Shown: positions 16,298 through 25,756, counted from the stretch's first letter. The stretch is DNA of 50,596 nucleotides from Rugamonas sp. A1-17 (GCA_025548565.1 JAJLPB010000025.1:1-50596); one strand, 5' to 3'. Notes: generated from the letters alone by a model not told the origin. Numbers and translations are program-made.

Positions 16298-17893
16298 TCA
16301 GCCCGGCTGCAGCTCCAGCCGCTCGCGGGCCTGCGCCAACTGGGCGCTGTCCATGCGCGCGGCGGCGTTTTTCAGATAGCGGCCGGCCGCGGCATAGCCG
16401 TTACGCTCGGCCATCGCCAGCCACGTCCAGGCCTGCGCGATATCGGCGCGCACACCCTGGCCGACCATGAACATCAGGCCCAGGTTGAACTGCGCGCGCG
16501 CGTGGCCCTGGCCGGCGGCCTTCAGGTACCAGTGGTGCGCCTGCGCGTAATCCTGCGCCAGGCCCTGGCCGTTGTCGTAGCGCAGACCGAGCGCGAACTG
16601 CGCCAGCGCGTGGCCCTGTTCGGCGGCCTTGGCGTACCAGGCGTTGGCCTGCGTGCAGTCGGGCTGCGGGCCGTCGTCCTTGTCGAACAACAGGCCGAGG
16701 TTGTACTGGGCCGCCGCGTAATCCTGCTCGGCGGCGCGGCGGTACCAGGCCATGGCCTTGCGGTCGTCGCGCGGCACGCCGCGTCCCGTTTCGTAGCGCA
16801 GGCCCAGGTCGAACTGCGCGCGCAGGTGGCCCTGGTCGGCCGCCTTGCGGTACCAGAAGATCGCCTCCTGCGGATCCTGCACCACGCCGTGGCCGGCATC
16901 GTACAGCATGCCCAGATGGTATTGCGCGCCGGGGAAGCCCTGCTCGGCCGCCTTGCGGTACCAGAACTGCGCCTGCTCGTAATCCTGCGGCACGCCCTGG
17001 CCGTGATCGTAACGCAGGCCCAGGTTGTTCTGCGCCGCCGCGTGGCCCTGCTCGGCCGCCTTGCGGTACCAGTCCAGCGCCTTCTGCTCGTCGCGCGGCA
17101 CGCCCTGGCCGTTGTCGTAGATCAGGCCAAGATTGAACTGCGAGCTGGCGTGGTCCTGCTCCGCCGCGCGGCGATACCACAGGATGGCCTTCTGGCTGTC
17201 CTGCGCGATGCCGTCGCCCTTGTCGAAGCGCAGCGCCAGGTTGAACTGCGCCGGCGCGTAGCCCTGGTCGGCCGCCTTGCGGTACCAGGACATCGCCTGG
17301 CCCACATCCTGCGGCACGCCCTGGCCGTTGTCGTAGCGCAGGCCGAGGTTGAACTGCGCGCGCGGATAGCCCTGCTCCGCCGCCTTGCGATACCACGCGA
17401 TGGCCTGCTTGAAGTCCTGCGGCACGCCCTTGCCGGTGTCGTACATCATGCCGAGATTATTTTGCGCGCCGGCGTCGCCCTGGTCGGCCGCCTTGCTGAA
17501 CCAGTACATGGCCTTCTGCGTGTCGGCGTCGATGCCCTGGCCCTTGGCGTACAGCCAGCCCAGGTTGTACTGCGCGGCGGCGTAGCCCTGCTCCGCGGCC
17601 AGCTGGTACCACGCGGCCGCCTCCTGGTAATTCTGCTCGACGCCCTGGCCCTTCTGGTACATCACGCCCAGGTTGTACTGCGCGTGTTCGAGGCCGGACT
17701 GCGCGGCCTGGCGATACCACACCACCGCCAGCTCATAGCTCTGCGCCACGCCCTGGCCGTTGAAGTACATGAAGCCCAGGCTGTGCTGGGCGTTGGCGAC
17801 GCCGCGTTCGGCCAATCCCTTGACGCGTAAGAACTCGGCTGTGTACTTGCTGCCGTTATCTGCGCCGGCTTCGTTGGGACTGTATTTCGTCAT
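16298..17893 (-). CDS. Sel1-repeat protein (13 repeats)
   Basis: 531 residues made almost entirely of 13 Sel1-like repeats of 36 residues (consensus AQFNLGLRYDNGQGVPQD, then xxQAxxWYRKAAEQGHA), from about residue 34 to 500. The last is followed by a short helical tail. No signal peptide or membrane segment is seen, so it should be cytoplasmic, acting as a protein-interaction scaffold. It starts 7 bp after the response regulator stop and so belongs with the HDOD-kinase/GGDEF-EAL pair. The DNA keeps a visible 108-bp periodicity, which makes repeat-number change by recombination possible. Confidence 0.95.
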   Translation of the reverse strand: MTKYSPNEAGADNGSKYTAEFLRVKGLAERGVANAQHSLGFMYFNGQGVAQSYELAVVWYRQAAQSGLEHAQYNLGVMYQKGQGVEQNYQEAAAWYQLAAEQGYAAAQYNLGWLYAKGQGIDADTQKAMYWFSKAADQGDAGAQNNLGMMYDTGKGVPQDFKQAIAWYRKAAEQGYPRAQFNLGLRYDNGQGVPQDVGQAMSWYRKAADQGYAPAQFNLALRFDKGDGIAQDSQKAILWYRRAAEQDHASSQFNLGLIYDNGQGVPRDEQKALDWYRKAAEQGHAAAQNNLGLRYDHGQGVPQDYEQAQFWYRKAAEQGFPGAQYHLGMLYDAGHGVVQDPQEAIFWYRKAADQGHLRAQFDLGLRYETGRGVPRDDRKAMAWYRRAAEQDYAAAQYNLGLLFDKDDGPQPDCTQANAWYAKAAEQGHALAQFALGLRYDNGQGLAQDYAQAHHWYLKAAGQGHARAQFNLGLMFMVGQGVRADIAQAWTWLAMAERNGYAAAGRYLKNAAARMDSAQLAQARERLELQPG

Positions 17894-17900
17894 ACTCTGT

Positions 17901-20171
17901 TCAAGCTTGAATCGCGATCATCGCCGGTTGGGGGGCCGCGTGGGTGGCGGCGTGCAGCGCGTGCGCCGAAGGCATGGCGCTCAGGCGGCCCTGCTCCTGC
18001 AGCACGTCCATGAAGCTGGCCAGCGAAATCGGGCGGTGGTACAAGTAGCCCTGCATCGTGGTGCAGCCGTTGGCCTGCAGGTAGCGCGCCTGCACCTCGG
18101 TCTCCACACCCTCCGCCACCAGGTGCAGGCCCAGGCCGCGCGCGATGGAGATGATCGCCAGGATCACCGGGTAGTGGCCGTTCTCGTCGTGGATCTCCTT
18201 GACGAAGGACTGGTCGATCTTGATCGTGTGGATGGGGAAGCGGTGCAGGTACGACAGCGACGAATAGCCGGTGCCGAAATCGTCGATCGCCACCGACACG
18301 CCCAGCTGGCACAATTTGTTCAGCTGCTCGATCGCGTACTGCGGATTGCGGATGCAGATGTTCTCGGTGATCTCGACCTCGATCTGCGCCGGCGAAATGC
18401 CGTAGCGCGTCAGCGCGCCGCGCATCTTCTCGAAGAAGTCGCCGCGGTCCAGGTATTGCGGCGACAGGTTCAGCGACAGGCGGATCGATTCGCCGCCGGC
18501 CGCGTTCCACTGCAGCAGGTCGCGGCACAATGCGCCCAGCATCCAGTCGGAGATCGGCAGCATCAGGCCATTCTCTTCGGCGAACGGCAGGAACTCGCCG
18601 GCCGACAGCAGCCCGCGCTGCGGATGGTTCCAGCGCATCAGGCCCTCGGCGCCGATGATGCGGCCGGTGGCCACGTCGACCTGCGGCTGGTAGTACATTT
18701 CCAGCTCGTTCAGCTCCAGCGCCTTGCGCAGGCTCTGCTCCAGCGCGATCTTCTGGTGCGACACGTCCAGCATCGAGTTGTGATAGAAGCTGTGGCCGTT
18801 CTTGCCCAGCGCCTTGACCTGGTACATGGCGATGTCCGCGTGGCGCAGCAGCTCGTCGATGGTCTCGCCGTCGCCCGGATAGATGGCGATGCCGATCGAG
18901 GCCGAGATGTGCACCTCATGGCCATCGAGGTCGAACGGCTGGTGCAGGCTTTCGAGGAATTTGTCGGCGATGGACTTGGCGTCCTGGCGGTCGCGCAGCT
19001 CGGGCAGCACGATGGTGAATTCGTCGCCGCCCTGGCGCGCCAGCGTGTCGCCGCGGCGCAGGCAGTCCTTGAGGCGCGTGGCCACCTGCTGCAGCAGCTC
19101 GTCGCCCTTGACGTGGCCCAGCGTGTCGTTGACCAGCTTGAAGCGATCGAGGTCGATGAACATCACCGCCAACTCGGTCAGCTTGCGCTTGGCCTGGATC
19201 ACGGCCAGTCCCAGGCGGTCCTTGAACAGCATGCGGTTCGGCAGGTCGGTCAGGATGTCGTGGTAGGCCTGGTAGGAGATCACTTCCTCGGCGCGCTTGC
19301 GGTCGGTGATGTCGCGCGCCACGCCGTAGGTGCCGAAGAACTCGTGCTTCCTCACCTCGTGGTCCGGGATGTGCATGCCGATCGCGTTGAGCGAAATCGT
19401 CATCAGCGTGTTGTTGAAGGTGCGCTCGATGCCGCTGCCGGTGTTGCACTTAAGGCGCAGCTCGACGTTGCGCGAGGCGCGTTCGTCGACGCGGCGCTCG
19501 TTGAAGGCGTAGCGCGCGCGCTCCTGGTCCTCGTCGTGCACCAGCACCGAGTAGTGGCGGCCGATCAGCTCCTCGCGGGTAAAGCCCAGCAGCTGCTGCG
19601 CGCGGTCGTTCACGAAGGTGAACTTGCCCTCGTGGTTCAGGGTGTAGATGATGTCCGGCGAGCTGTCCACCAGGTAGCGGTACATCTTCTCGGAGTTTTC
19701 CAGCTTGGAGGCGATGCGCTCGTTGTCGATGGCCAGGCGGCGTTTCTGCAGCGCGTTCTCCACCGTCTTGAGCAGTTCCTCGCGGCTGTAAGGCTTGCGC
19801 AGGTAGTCGTAGGCGCCGCGCTTCAGGGCGCCGATGGCCGCCTCGATGCCGACATCGCCGCTCATGACGATGACGTCGCCGTCGATCTCCTTGGCGTTGA
19901 TGAAGTCCATGATCTCGTGGCCGCTCATGTCGGGCAGGCGCAGGTCGAGCAGGATCAGGTCGAACTTCAACCGGGTCAGCTGCGCCAGCGCTTCGCTGCC
20001 GCAGGTCGCGGTGACCAGGTGGTAGTCGCGGTCGCGCAGCAGTTCGTACAGGGATGACAACAGGCGCGGCTCGTCGTCTACGAGCAGGATGCGCGGGCAG
20101 TTGTCGGGAAGGGCGACGGGGGCGTGGTCGTCCGTAGCAGCGGTTAGGCTGGCTGGGTTCAGGTTCATCAT
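17901..20171 (-). CDS. Response regulator with PAS, GGDEF and EAL domains
   Basis: 756 residues. Receiver domain at about 25-145: acidic pair D32/D33, phospho-acceptor D76, K126. PAS at about 160-290. GGDEF at about 300-465, with intact GGDEF (381-385) and an RxxD product-inhibition site (R372-D375). EAL at about 480-735, with the signature reading EGL (509-511) while DDFGTGYSSL, KIDQSF and EGVET are intact. Both c-di-GMP synthesis and breakdown are thus plausible; the net direction is not decidable. The start is 4 bp from the kinase stop, so it is the likely partner of the HDOD-kinase. Confidence 0.95.
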   Translation of the reverse strand: MMNLNPASLTAATDDHAPVALPDNCPRILLVDDEPRLLSSLYELLRDRDYHLVTATCGSEALAQLTRLKFDLILLDLRLPDMSGHEIMDFINAKEIDGDVIVMSGDVGIEAAIGALKRGAYDYLRKPYSREELLKTVENALQKRRLAIDNERIASKLENSEKMYRYLVDSSPDIIYTLNHEGKFTFVNDRAQQLLGFTREELIGRHYSVLVHDEDQERARYAFNERRVDERASRNVELRLKCNTGSGIERTFNNTLMTISLNAIGMHIPDHEVRKHEFFGTYGVARDITDRKRAEEVISYQAYHDILTDLPNRMLFKDRLGLAVIQAKRKLTELAVMFIDLDRFKLVNDTLGHVKGDELLQQVATRLKDCLRRGDTLARQGGDEFTIVLPELRDRQDAKSIADKFLESLHQPFDLDGHEVHISASIGIAIYPGDGETIDELLRHADIAMYQVKALGKNGHSFYHNSMLDVSHQKIALEQSLRKALELNELEMYYQPQVDVATGRIIGAEGLMRWNHPQRGLLSAGEFLPFAEENGLMLPISDWMLGALCRDLLQWNAAGGESIRLSLNLSPQYLDRGDFFEKMRGALTRYGISPAQIEVEITENICIRNPQYAIEQLNKLCQLGVSVAIDDFGTGYSSLSYLHRFPIHTIKIDQSFVKEIHDENGHYPVILAIISIARGLGLHLVAEGVETEVQARYLQANGCTTMQGYLYHRPISLASFMDVLQEQGRLSAMPSAHALHAATHAAPQPAMIAIQA

Positions 20172-20175
20172 GGCC

Positions 20176-22332
20176 TTAAACGGAATCCATCACCCGCGTT
20201 TGCACGCCGGCGACTTGACTGGTGCTGCCACGCGCGGGCAGCAGGATTTCAAAGGTGGTACCCGTTTTACCGGAACGGCAGGTGATCAGTCCCTGCATTT
20301 TTTTCACCAGGCTGTGGACGATGGACAGGCCCAGGCCATGGTGCGCGCCTTCCTTGGTGCTGCGCACTGCGGAGAACAGATTGGCCAGCACCTCGGCCGA
20401 CAGGCCAGGGCCGGTGTCGCTGACCACCAGTTCCAGGTAAAGCTTGCGTTCGCGGTTGACGTGGCCGCGATTCGAGATTTCGATCTTGCCGCCGTCGGCC
20501 AGCGCCTCCACGGCGTTCTTGATCAGGTTGACCAGGATCTGCTTGAGCAGGTCGGCGTCGCCGTCGATTTCGGCCGGCTCCTCCTGCATGCGCACCACGA
20601 TCTGCACCGAGGCCGGCACGAAGTCGGTGGCGCGGAACAGGCGCAGCACGTCGTCCACCACGCGGGCGACGTCGGTCACGCGCGAGGTCTCGGTCGGCTG
20701 CAGGTCGGCCAGGCCGTTGATCAGTTGTCCGACGCGGTCGATCTCCTCGTTCAGGATGGACATCTCGCCCACCACCGGCTCGCGCTTGGCCAGCTTGCCG
20801 TCCAGGACCGACAGGTAGTTCTTGATGATCGACAGCGGGTTGTTCACCTCGTGCACCACGCGGCGCGAGGCCTCGCGGTATTCCTCCGCCACGTGGGCGA
20901 TCTGGCGCTTGGTGTGGCCACGCTCGCTGATCGCCGTCTCCAGCGCGGCGGCGGCCTGGGTGCCGAACGATTGCAGGAAGCGCTCGCGCTTCTGGAAGCC
21001 GGCCATCTGCCACGCCGGCGCGCCGCCGATCAACACGCCCAGGCAGCGCTGGTTGGCCACCAGCGGCACGCACACCATGGCCTCGCTGCCGAGGAGGCGG
21101 AACAGCTGTTCCTCCGCCACGCTCAGGGCCTGCTGCGGATTGCCGTCGCGGCTGACGAAGGCCAGCTTGCGCTCCAGCGCAGCGTCGGCCACCACGCCGC
21201 CCTTGGTGAGCGGGATGACCAGTTCGGCCAGCCGTTGCTGCTGCTCGCCGGCGGCGGCGCCGTGCAGCGCGTGGCCGGTCGGATTCTCCAGCAACACCAC
21301 GGCGTTTTCAAAATCGAACAGGATGCGCGCCGAGCGCGTCATCGCCTCCAGCAGGCCGGACTCGCCCTGCTGGCGCGCGAAGGTCTGGCCCATCTCGGAC
21401 ACCAGCACCATGTTGCGCACTTCCTCGGACAGGCGCTGCTGCACCGGATCGACCGGCGGCGCCGCGTAGGCGGACGGCGTCGGCACGTCGTCGGCGCCGG
21501 CCAGGTCGATGCCCAGGTAGGCGGCCGACTTCTCGACCTGGCGCGCGGCGTTGTTGACGATCTGCTCCAGCGTCCCGGCATCGAGGCTGCACAGGTGGCC
21601 GGCTTCCTCGATGGCCTGCTGCTGGTCCTCGTGGAAGCACAGCAGGTGCGCCAAGCGCACCATGCGGATCAGCGGATGGGCCGACTCCAGGCGCGAAATC
21701 GGCTCGTGGTGATACAGCACGCTGTCGGCCAGGAAGGAGTCGAGGTGCCAGCGTTCGATCAGCCAGGCGCCCGCCTCCGAGTGGGTGATCTGCAGCGTGC
21801 GCTGCTCGACCGCGCACAGGTCCTCGTCGTCGCGCGCCATGAAGTTGAAGGCGTATTCCTTGGGCGCGGTGGCCAGCAGCGCCAGGCGGCCGACGTTGTG
21901 CAGCAGGCCGGCCAGGTAGGCCTCCTCAGCGTGCGGGTATTCCATCCGCTTGGCGATGTCGCGGGCGATGACGGCGGTGGTCAGGGAACCTTTCCAGAAA
22001 CCGCGCAAATCAGTGCTGCCCGAATGCGGGAAGCTGTTAAAGGTCTGGAACACGGATTCGCTGATGACCAGCGTCTTGATCATGTCGGTGCCCAGCGACA
22101 CCAGCGACTGCTCCAGGCCGACCACGCGCGCGTTGCGGTGATAGGCCGAGCTGTTGGCGACGGTGAGGATCTTGCTGGTCATCGCCGCATCCTTGGCGAT
22201 CAGGGCGGCCAGCTCCGGCATGCCGGCGTCGTCGGCCTGCAAGTGCTCAATCAACTTAATGAGTATCTGCGGCATTGCCGGCAGACGGGCAATCAGCAGG
22301 CGATTGCGAATATCATGGTCAGGTTGATGCAT
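20176..22332 (-). CDS. HDOD-GAF hybrid histidine kinase
   Basis: 718 residues. An HDOD domain (LPAMPQILIKLIEHLQ, ALIAKDAAMTSKILTVANSSAY, YLAGLLHNVGRLALL; about 15-230) comes first. A GAF-like region follows (about 280-450). Then come the dimerisation/H-box helix (VVHEVNNPLSIIKNYLS, His near 490) and an ATPase domain with N (LVNLIKNAVEAL), G1 (VSDTGPGL) and G2 (GAHHGLGLSI) boxes. No membrane segment is present, so it senses a cytoplasmic signal. It is probably the kinase for the adjacent receiver-GGDEF-EAL protein. The start is uncertain: ATG 22332 is chosen because the HDOD domain begins shortly after, but no ribosome site is clear, and a TTG at 22380 is possible. Confidence 0.92.
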   Translation of the reverse strand: MHQPDHDIRNRLLIARLPAMPQILIKLIEHLQADDAGMPELAALIAKDAAMTSKILTVANSSAYHRNARVVGLEQSLVSLGTDMIKTLVISESVFQTFNSFPHSGSTDLRGFWKGSLTTAVIARDIAKRMEYPHAEEAYLAGLLHNVGRLALLATAPKEYAFNFMARDDEDLCAVEQRTLQITHSEAGAWLIERWHLDSFLADSVLYHHEPISRLESAHPLIRMVRLAHLLCFHEDQQQAIEEAGHLCSLDAGTLEQIVNNAARQVEKSAAYLGIDLAGADDVPTPSAYAAPPVDPVQQRLSEEVRNMVLVSEMGQTFARQQGESGLLEAMTRSARILFDFENAVVLLENPTGHALHGAAAGEQQQRLAELVIPLTKGGVVADAALERKLAFVSRDGNPQQALSVAEEQLFRLLGSEAMVCVPLVANQRCLGVLIGGAPAWQMAGFQKRERFLQSFGTQAAAALETAISERGHTKRQIAHVAEEYREASRRVVHEVNNPLSIIKNYLSVLDGKLAKREPVVGEMSILNEEIDRVGQLINGLADLQPTETSRVTDVARVVDDVLRLFRATDFVPASVQIVVRMQEEPAEIDGDADLLKQILVNLIKNAVEALADGGKIEISNRGHVNRERKLYLELVVSDTGPGLSAEVLANLFSAVRSTKEGAHHGLGLSIVHSLVKKMQGLITCRSGKTGTTFEILLPARGSTSQVAGVQTRVMDSV

Positions 22333-22368
22333 CGTATCAAGCGTTGTTTGGGCCGGTCGTTGTGCAAG

Positions 22369-22401
22369 AATCGTGGGCAATAATCGTGGTAGTAATCGTG
22401 G
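22369..22401. repeat. Three direct repeats (AATCGTGG) upstream of the HDOD-kinase
   Basis: AATCGTGG occurs at 22369, 22382 and 22394, spaced 12-13 bp, just before the kinase gene. On the gene strand the repeats read CCACGATT. Regular near-helical spacing suggests a cooperative protein-binding site. Confidence 0.4.
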
Positions 22402-22504
22402 GCAATAATTGCTGCTGAAAAGTTATACTAACATAAAGTCTCGTAGTAACTTAACAGCAAGTAAGATTTCTTTCTAAACTAAGTCAATTTCCTGCCGTAA
22501 ATAA

Positions 22505-23779
22505 TTACCGACCCGGATGGCGTAGAAGCATGCTCCGGTAATAGCGCGACGTCAACCACAAAACGAGAGCAGAGGCACTAAATGCCATCTGTCCCGCGGC
22601 TAACCAGAGCGCGGAGTGTGATAAGAAGGGTGCGATCACCCCCGCCACCACCGCGCCAAGCAGGGTGGTGGCGAACGATTGGCAGGACGCCACCGTGCCG
22701 CGGATGTGCGGGAACAGGTCCAATGCCAGCAAGGTGGCCGCCGGCGCCACCACCGACATGCCGAAGGTGTAGAAGAAGATCGGCGCCACCGACCATGGCA
22801 GAGCGGGCGGCTGGAACAGGTGGTAGCAAACGTTAAATGCCGACGCCGCGACCAGGAAACAAAAGCCGATGCCGATCTGTCGCGAAAACGCCATCTTGCC
22901 GGCGATCCGGTTGGCCGCCAGCGCGCCGAGGAAAATCCCGCTCACCGACGGAATGAACAGCCAGCCGAACTGCGAGGCGCCCAGCCCCAGGTGCTGCGGC
23001 AGGAACACCGGCGCCGAAGAAATATATAAAAACAGGCCGGCGAAATTGAGCGCCACCACGCCGGACTTGAGGTGGAACAGCGGCGAACGCAGGATCTCGG
23101 TGTAATTCCGCAGCAGGAAGCGCGGATTGAAGGGATGGCGCTTCTCTTTCGGCAGCGTCTCCGGCAGCTTGCGGTAGCAGTAGATGAACAGCAGCACGCT
23201 GTAGGCCAGCAGCGCCAGGAAGATCGCCCGCCAGTCGAACAGCGTGACCACCCAGCCGCCCAGGATCGGCGCGATGGCCGGCGCGATCGAGAAGATCATC
23301 GTCACCATCGACAGCAGGCGCGCGGCGGCGGCGTCCTCGTACAAGTCGCGGATGATGGCGCGCCCCACCACCACCCCGGCGCCGGACGACACGCCCTGCA
23401 GGATGCGGAACACCCACAGGTAGTGCACGGTGTGCGCGGCGGCGCAGCCCAGCGTACCGACCGCGAACATCGCCAGCGACACCAGGATCACGTTGCGGCG
23501 GCCGAAGGCGTCCGACAGCGCGCCGTGCCACAGCACCATGGCGGCGAAGGACAGCATGTAGAACGTCAGACTTTGCTGGACCTCGATCGGCGTGGCGTTC
23601 AGCGTGGCCTGGATGTTGGGGAAGGCCGGCAGGTAGGCGTCGATGGAGAAAGGTCCCAGCATCGACAGCGCCGCCAGCACGGCGGCCAGCGCGCCGGCGC
23701 CGAGGACTTTCATGTGCGGCGGCTCGGGCGCCTCCGCGACGGGATCGGGGGGAAGATTGACGGGAGGTGTATTGAACAT
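22505..23779 (-). CDS. Bcr/CflA-family MFS drug efflux transporter
   Basis: 424 residues with about 12 membrane helices. The motifs FSIDAYLPAFPNIQATL, LSDAFGRRNVILVSL (motif A), RILQGVSSGAGVVVGRAIIRDLY (motif C-like) and ILGGWVVTLFDWRAIFLAL are those of the Bcr/CflA (drug:H+ antiporter, 12-TM) subfamily. The substrate is unknown. The start at 23779 (MFNTPPV) has GGAAAG upstream; a longer frame runs back into the methyltransferase and is rejected. It is 50 bp downstream of the methyltransferase on the same strand. Confidence 0.92.
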   Translation of the reverse strand: MFNTPPVNLPPDPVAEAPEPPHMKVLGAGALAAVLAALSMLGPFSIDAYLPAFPNIQATLNATPIEVQQSLTFYMLSFAAMVLWHGALSDAFGRRNVILVSLAMFAVGTLGCAAAHTVHYLWVFRILQGVSSGAGVVVGRAIIRDLYEDAAAARLLSMVTMIFSIAPAIAPILGGWVVTLFDWRAIFLALLAYSVLLFIYCYRKLPETLPKEKRHPFNPRFLLRNYTEILRSPLFHLKSGVVALNFAGLFLYISSAPVFLPQHLGLGASQFGWLFIPSVSGIFLGALAANRIAGKMAFSRQIGIGFCFLVAASAFNVCYHLFQPPALPWSVAPIFFYTFGMSVVAPAATLLALDLFPHIRGTVASCQSFATTLLGAVVAGVIAPFLSHSALWLAAGQMAFSASALVLWLTSRYYRSMLLRHPGR

Positions 23780-23829
23780 GCGGTGCTTTCCGGCTGGGGC
23801 GCCGCGCCGGAAAGCGCGGCGCGTACTGC

Positions 23830-25032
23830 TTAGACTTCTTTCGGCTTGGCCGCTTCGCGGCGGTTGAAACCGGCCACCATATCGAAGCGGAACAAACGGC
23901 ATTCCAGTGCGCCGTTGAAGAATGGCGTCTTGCGCGATTCCTTCAGGCGCAGCAGCTTGGGCAGGCCCAGGTCCGCCGTGAACAGGAACACCGTCCAGCC
24001 GGCGAAGCGCTGCTTGAGGGTGGTCGACAGCGCCGAGTAGAAGCTGGTCGCCAGTTCGTCCTCCGGCAGCGAGCTGTCGCCGCGCACGCCGATACGCTCG
24101 CCGTACGGAGGATTGGTCAGCAGGATGCCCGGCTGCTCGGTCGGCGCCTTCACTTCCTGGGCCTCGATCTGCTTGAGCGGCACGTCGAACATGATGCCGG
24201 CGCACTTCAGGTTATGGCGCGTCATCGCCACCATGTCGCCCGAGATGTCGGAGCCGAAGATGGTCGGCGATGCCGGCAGCGGATTGGCCTTGATCGAATT
24301 CTTCATCTCGTTCCACGGCGCCGGATCGAAGTCGTTGAAGGCTTCGAAGGCGAAGCGGCGGCGCGCGCCCGGCGGAATGCCCTGCACCATCTGCGCCGCT
24401 TCGCACAGGATGGTGCCGGAGCCGCACATCGGGTCGAACAGCGGCATGCCCGGCTTCCAGCCCGACACGCGCAGCAGGCCGGCGGCCAGGTTCTCGCGCA
24501 GCGGCGCGTCGCCCGTCTCTTCGCGCCAGCCGCGCTTGAACAGCGCCTCGCCGGAGGTGTCGAGGTAGATGATGAACTGGCGCGCGTCGAGGAAGCCGAC
24601 GATGCGCATGTCCGGTTCCTTGGTGTTGACCGAGGGACGCTTGTTGAACTGGTCGCGGAAGCGGTCGCAGATCGCGTCCTTGATTTTCAGCGTGGTGAAC
24701 TCCAGGCTTTTCAGCGGGGACTTCACGGCGGTGACGTCGACGCGGATGGTGTGGTCGTAGGTGAACCAGTCTTCCCACGGCTGCGCCAACACCAGGTCGT
24801 AGATGTCGTTTTCGTTCTGGTAGCCGGTGACGGCCATGCGCATCAGCACGCGCGACGCGATGCGCGAGTGCAGGTTGATGCGGTAGGAATCAAGCAGCTC
24901 GCCCGAGCAGTGCACGCCGCCAGGAACCTGGTTGTGCACCTTCATGGTGGTGCTCAGCTGGGCGATCTCGCCCAGTTCTTCGGCCAATGCCGCTTCCATG
25001 CCGCGCGGGCATGGGCAAAAATAGGATGCCAT
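23830..25032 (-). CDS. THUMP-domain class I SAM RNA methyltransferase (RlmL-N-like)
   Basis: 400 residues. An N-terminal ferredoxin-like/THUMP region (about 1-165: YFCPCPRGMEAALAEELGEI, VGFLDARQFIIYLDTSGEALFKRGWR) comes first. A SAM-binding domain follows, with FDPMCGSGTILCEAA (motif I) and LLTNPPYGERIG (catalytic NPPY). This is the N-terminal half arrangement of E. coli RlmL, which makes m2G2445 in 23S rRNA. The C-terminal RlmK half is absent. rRNA guanine-N2 methylation is the likely role. Confidence 0.9.
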   Translation of the reverse strand: MASYFCPCPRGMEAALAEELGEIAQLSTTMKVHNQVPGGVHCSGELLDSYRINLHSRIASRVLMRMAVTGYQNENDIYDLVLAQPWEDWFTYDHTIRVDVTAVKSPLKSLEFTTLKIKDAICDRFRDQFNKRPSVNTKEPDMRIVGFLDARQFIIYLDTSGEALFKRGWREETGDAPLRENLAAGLLRVSGWKPGMPLFDPMCGSGTILCEAAQMVQGIPPGARRRFAFEAFNDFDPAPWNEMKNSIKANPLPASPTIFGSDISGDMVAMTRHNLKCAGIMFDVPLKQIEAQEVKAPTEQPGILLTNPPYGERIGVRGDSSLPEDELATSFYSALSTTLKQRFAGWTVFLFTADLGLPKLLRLKESRKTPFFNGALECRLFRFDMVAGFNRREAAKPKEV

Positions 25033-25068
25033 AGGTGTACCTTTTGTCCGTTAATAAACCGCGCCACC

Positions 25069-25137
25069 GTCGCCCCCGCGAAGGCGGGGGTCCATGCAGG
25101 GCACGCTCAGCATGGGTCCCCGCCTGCGCGGGGACGA
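25069..25137. repeat. Inverted pair of REP-like units
   Basis: Two palindromic units with the common core GTCGYCCCCGCGNAGGCGGG face each other (25069-25096 and 25110-25137). Each can fold alone, and the two can pair with each other. A related single unit lies at 39801-39827. They sit between the HCCA-isomerase and methyltransferase genes. Confidence 0.8.
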
Positions 25138-25143
25138 CTATCG

Positions 25144-25746
25144 TTACTTCTGCATTGCCCGTTCCAGGAAGTCCAGGCGGTCCTGGCCCCAGAAACTCTC
25201 TCCATCCAACACATACCACGGCGAGCCGAACACGCTGGCCGCCGTCGCGTCTTCCGTATTGCGGTCGTACTCGGCCTGCACGCTGGCCGTCTCCGCCGAC
25301 TTGATCAAGGCCTTGCCATCGAGGCCAAGGCTGCCGGCGATCTGCACCAGCGTCTCCTCGTCGCCGATATTCTTTTCTTCGGCCCACAGGCCGCGCATCA
25401 CCGCCTGCGTCAGCGACAGCGCCACGTCCACGCCATGCGTCAGGCACGCGGCGATCAGCATGCGGTTGGCCAGCTCCGGCGACACCGGGAAAAACTTCGG
25501 CTGCACGTTCATCGGAATGCCGAGGAACTCCGACCAGCGCGTCAGCTCGAGCAGGCGGTAGGCCTGGCGCTGCGGCGCGCGCTTGGCCAGCGGCAGGCCG
25601 CCGGACACGCCGAATACCTTGCCCAGGTCGACCGGGCGCATGTCGATTTGCACACCGTGCTGGCGCGCCATGGCGACAAAGCGCTCATGGCCCAGATACG
25701 TCCACGGCGAATGGGCGGCGAAAAAATACTGGCAGACTTTACTCAT
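25144..25746 (-). CDS. 2-hydroxychromene-2-carboxylate isomerase-like DsbA-fold protein
   Basis: 200 residues in the DsbA-fold kappa-class GST/HCCA isomerase family: CQYFFAAHSPWTYLGHERF (active-site S-P-W), IDMRPVDLGKVFGVSGGLPLAKRAPQRQAYRLLEL, TAASVFGSPWYVLDGESFWGQDRLDFLE. It would bind glutathione and isomerise an aromatic-pathway intermediate; no aromatic catabolic genes are nearby, so the substrate is open. Start at ATG 25746. The gene is 10 bp from hemJ and probably in the same transcript. Confidence 0.9.
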   Translation of the reverse strand: MSKVCQYFFAAHSPWTYLGHERFVAMARQHGVQIDMRPVDLGKVFGVSGGLPLAKRAPQRQAYRLLELTRWSEFLGIPMNVQPKFFPVSPELANRMLIAACLTHGVDVALSLTQAVMRGLWAEEKNIGDEETLVQIAGSLGLDGKALIKSAETASVQAEYDRNTEDATAASVFGSPWYVLDGESFWGQDRLDFLERAMQK

Positions 25747-25756
25747 GACACTCCGA

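Noticed and set aside
16502..17830. Plus-strand frame opposite the Sel1 gene with repeating LALVV/RRVALL pattern
   Set aside because: The repetition mirrors the 108-bp Sel1 periodicity on the coding strand; no ribosome site or family features.
16298..17893. 108-bp periodic repeats considered as a tandem satellite or CRISPR
   Set aside because: They are in-frame Sel1 repeats with diverged sequence and no spacers.
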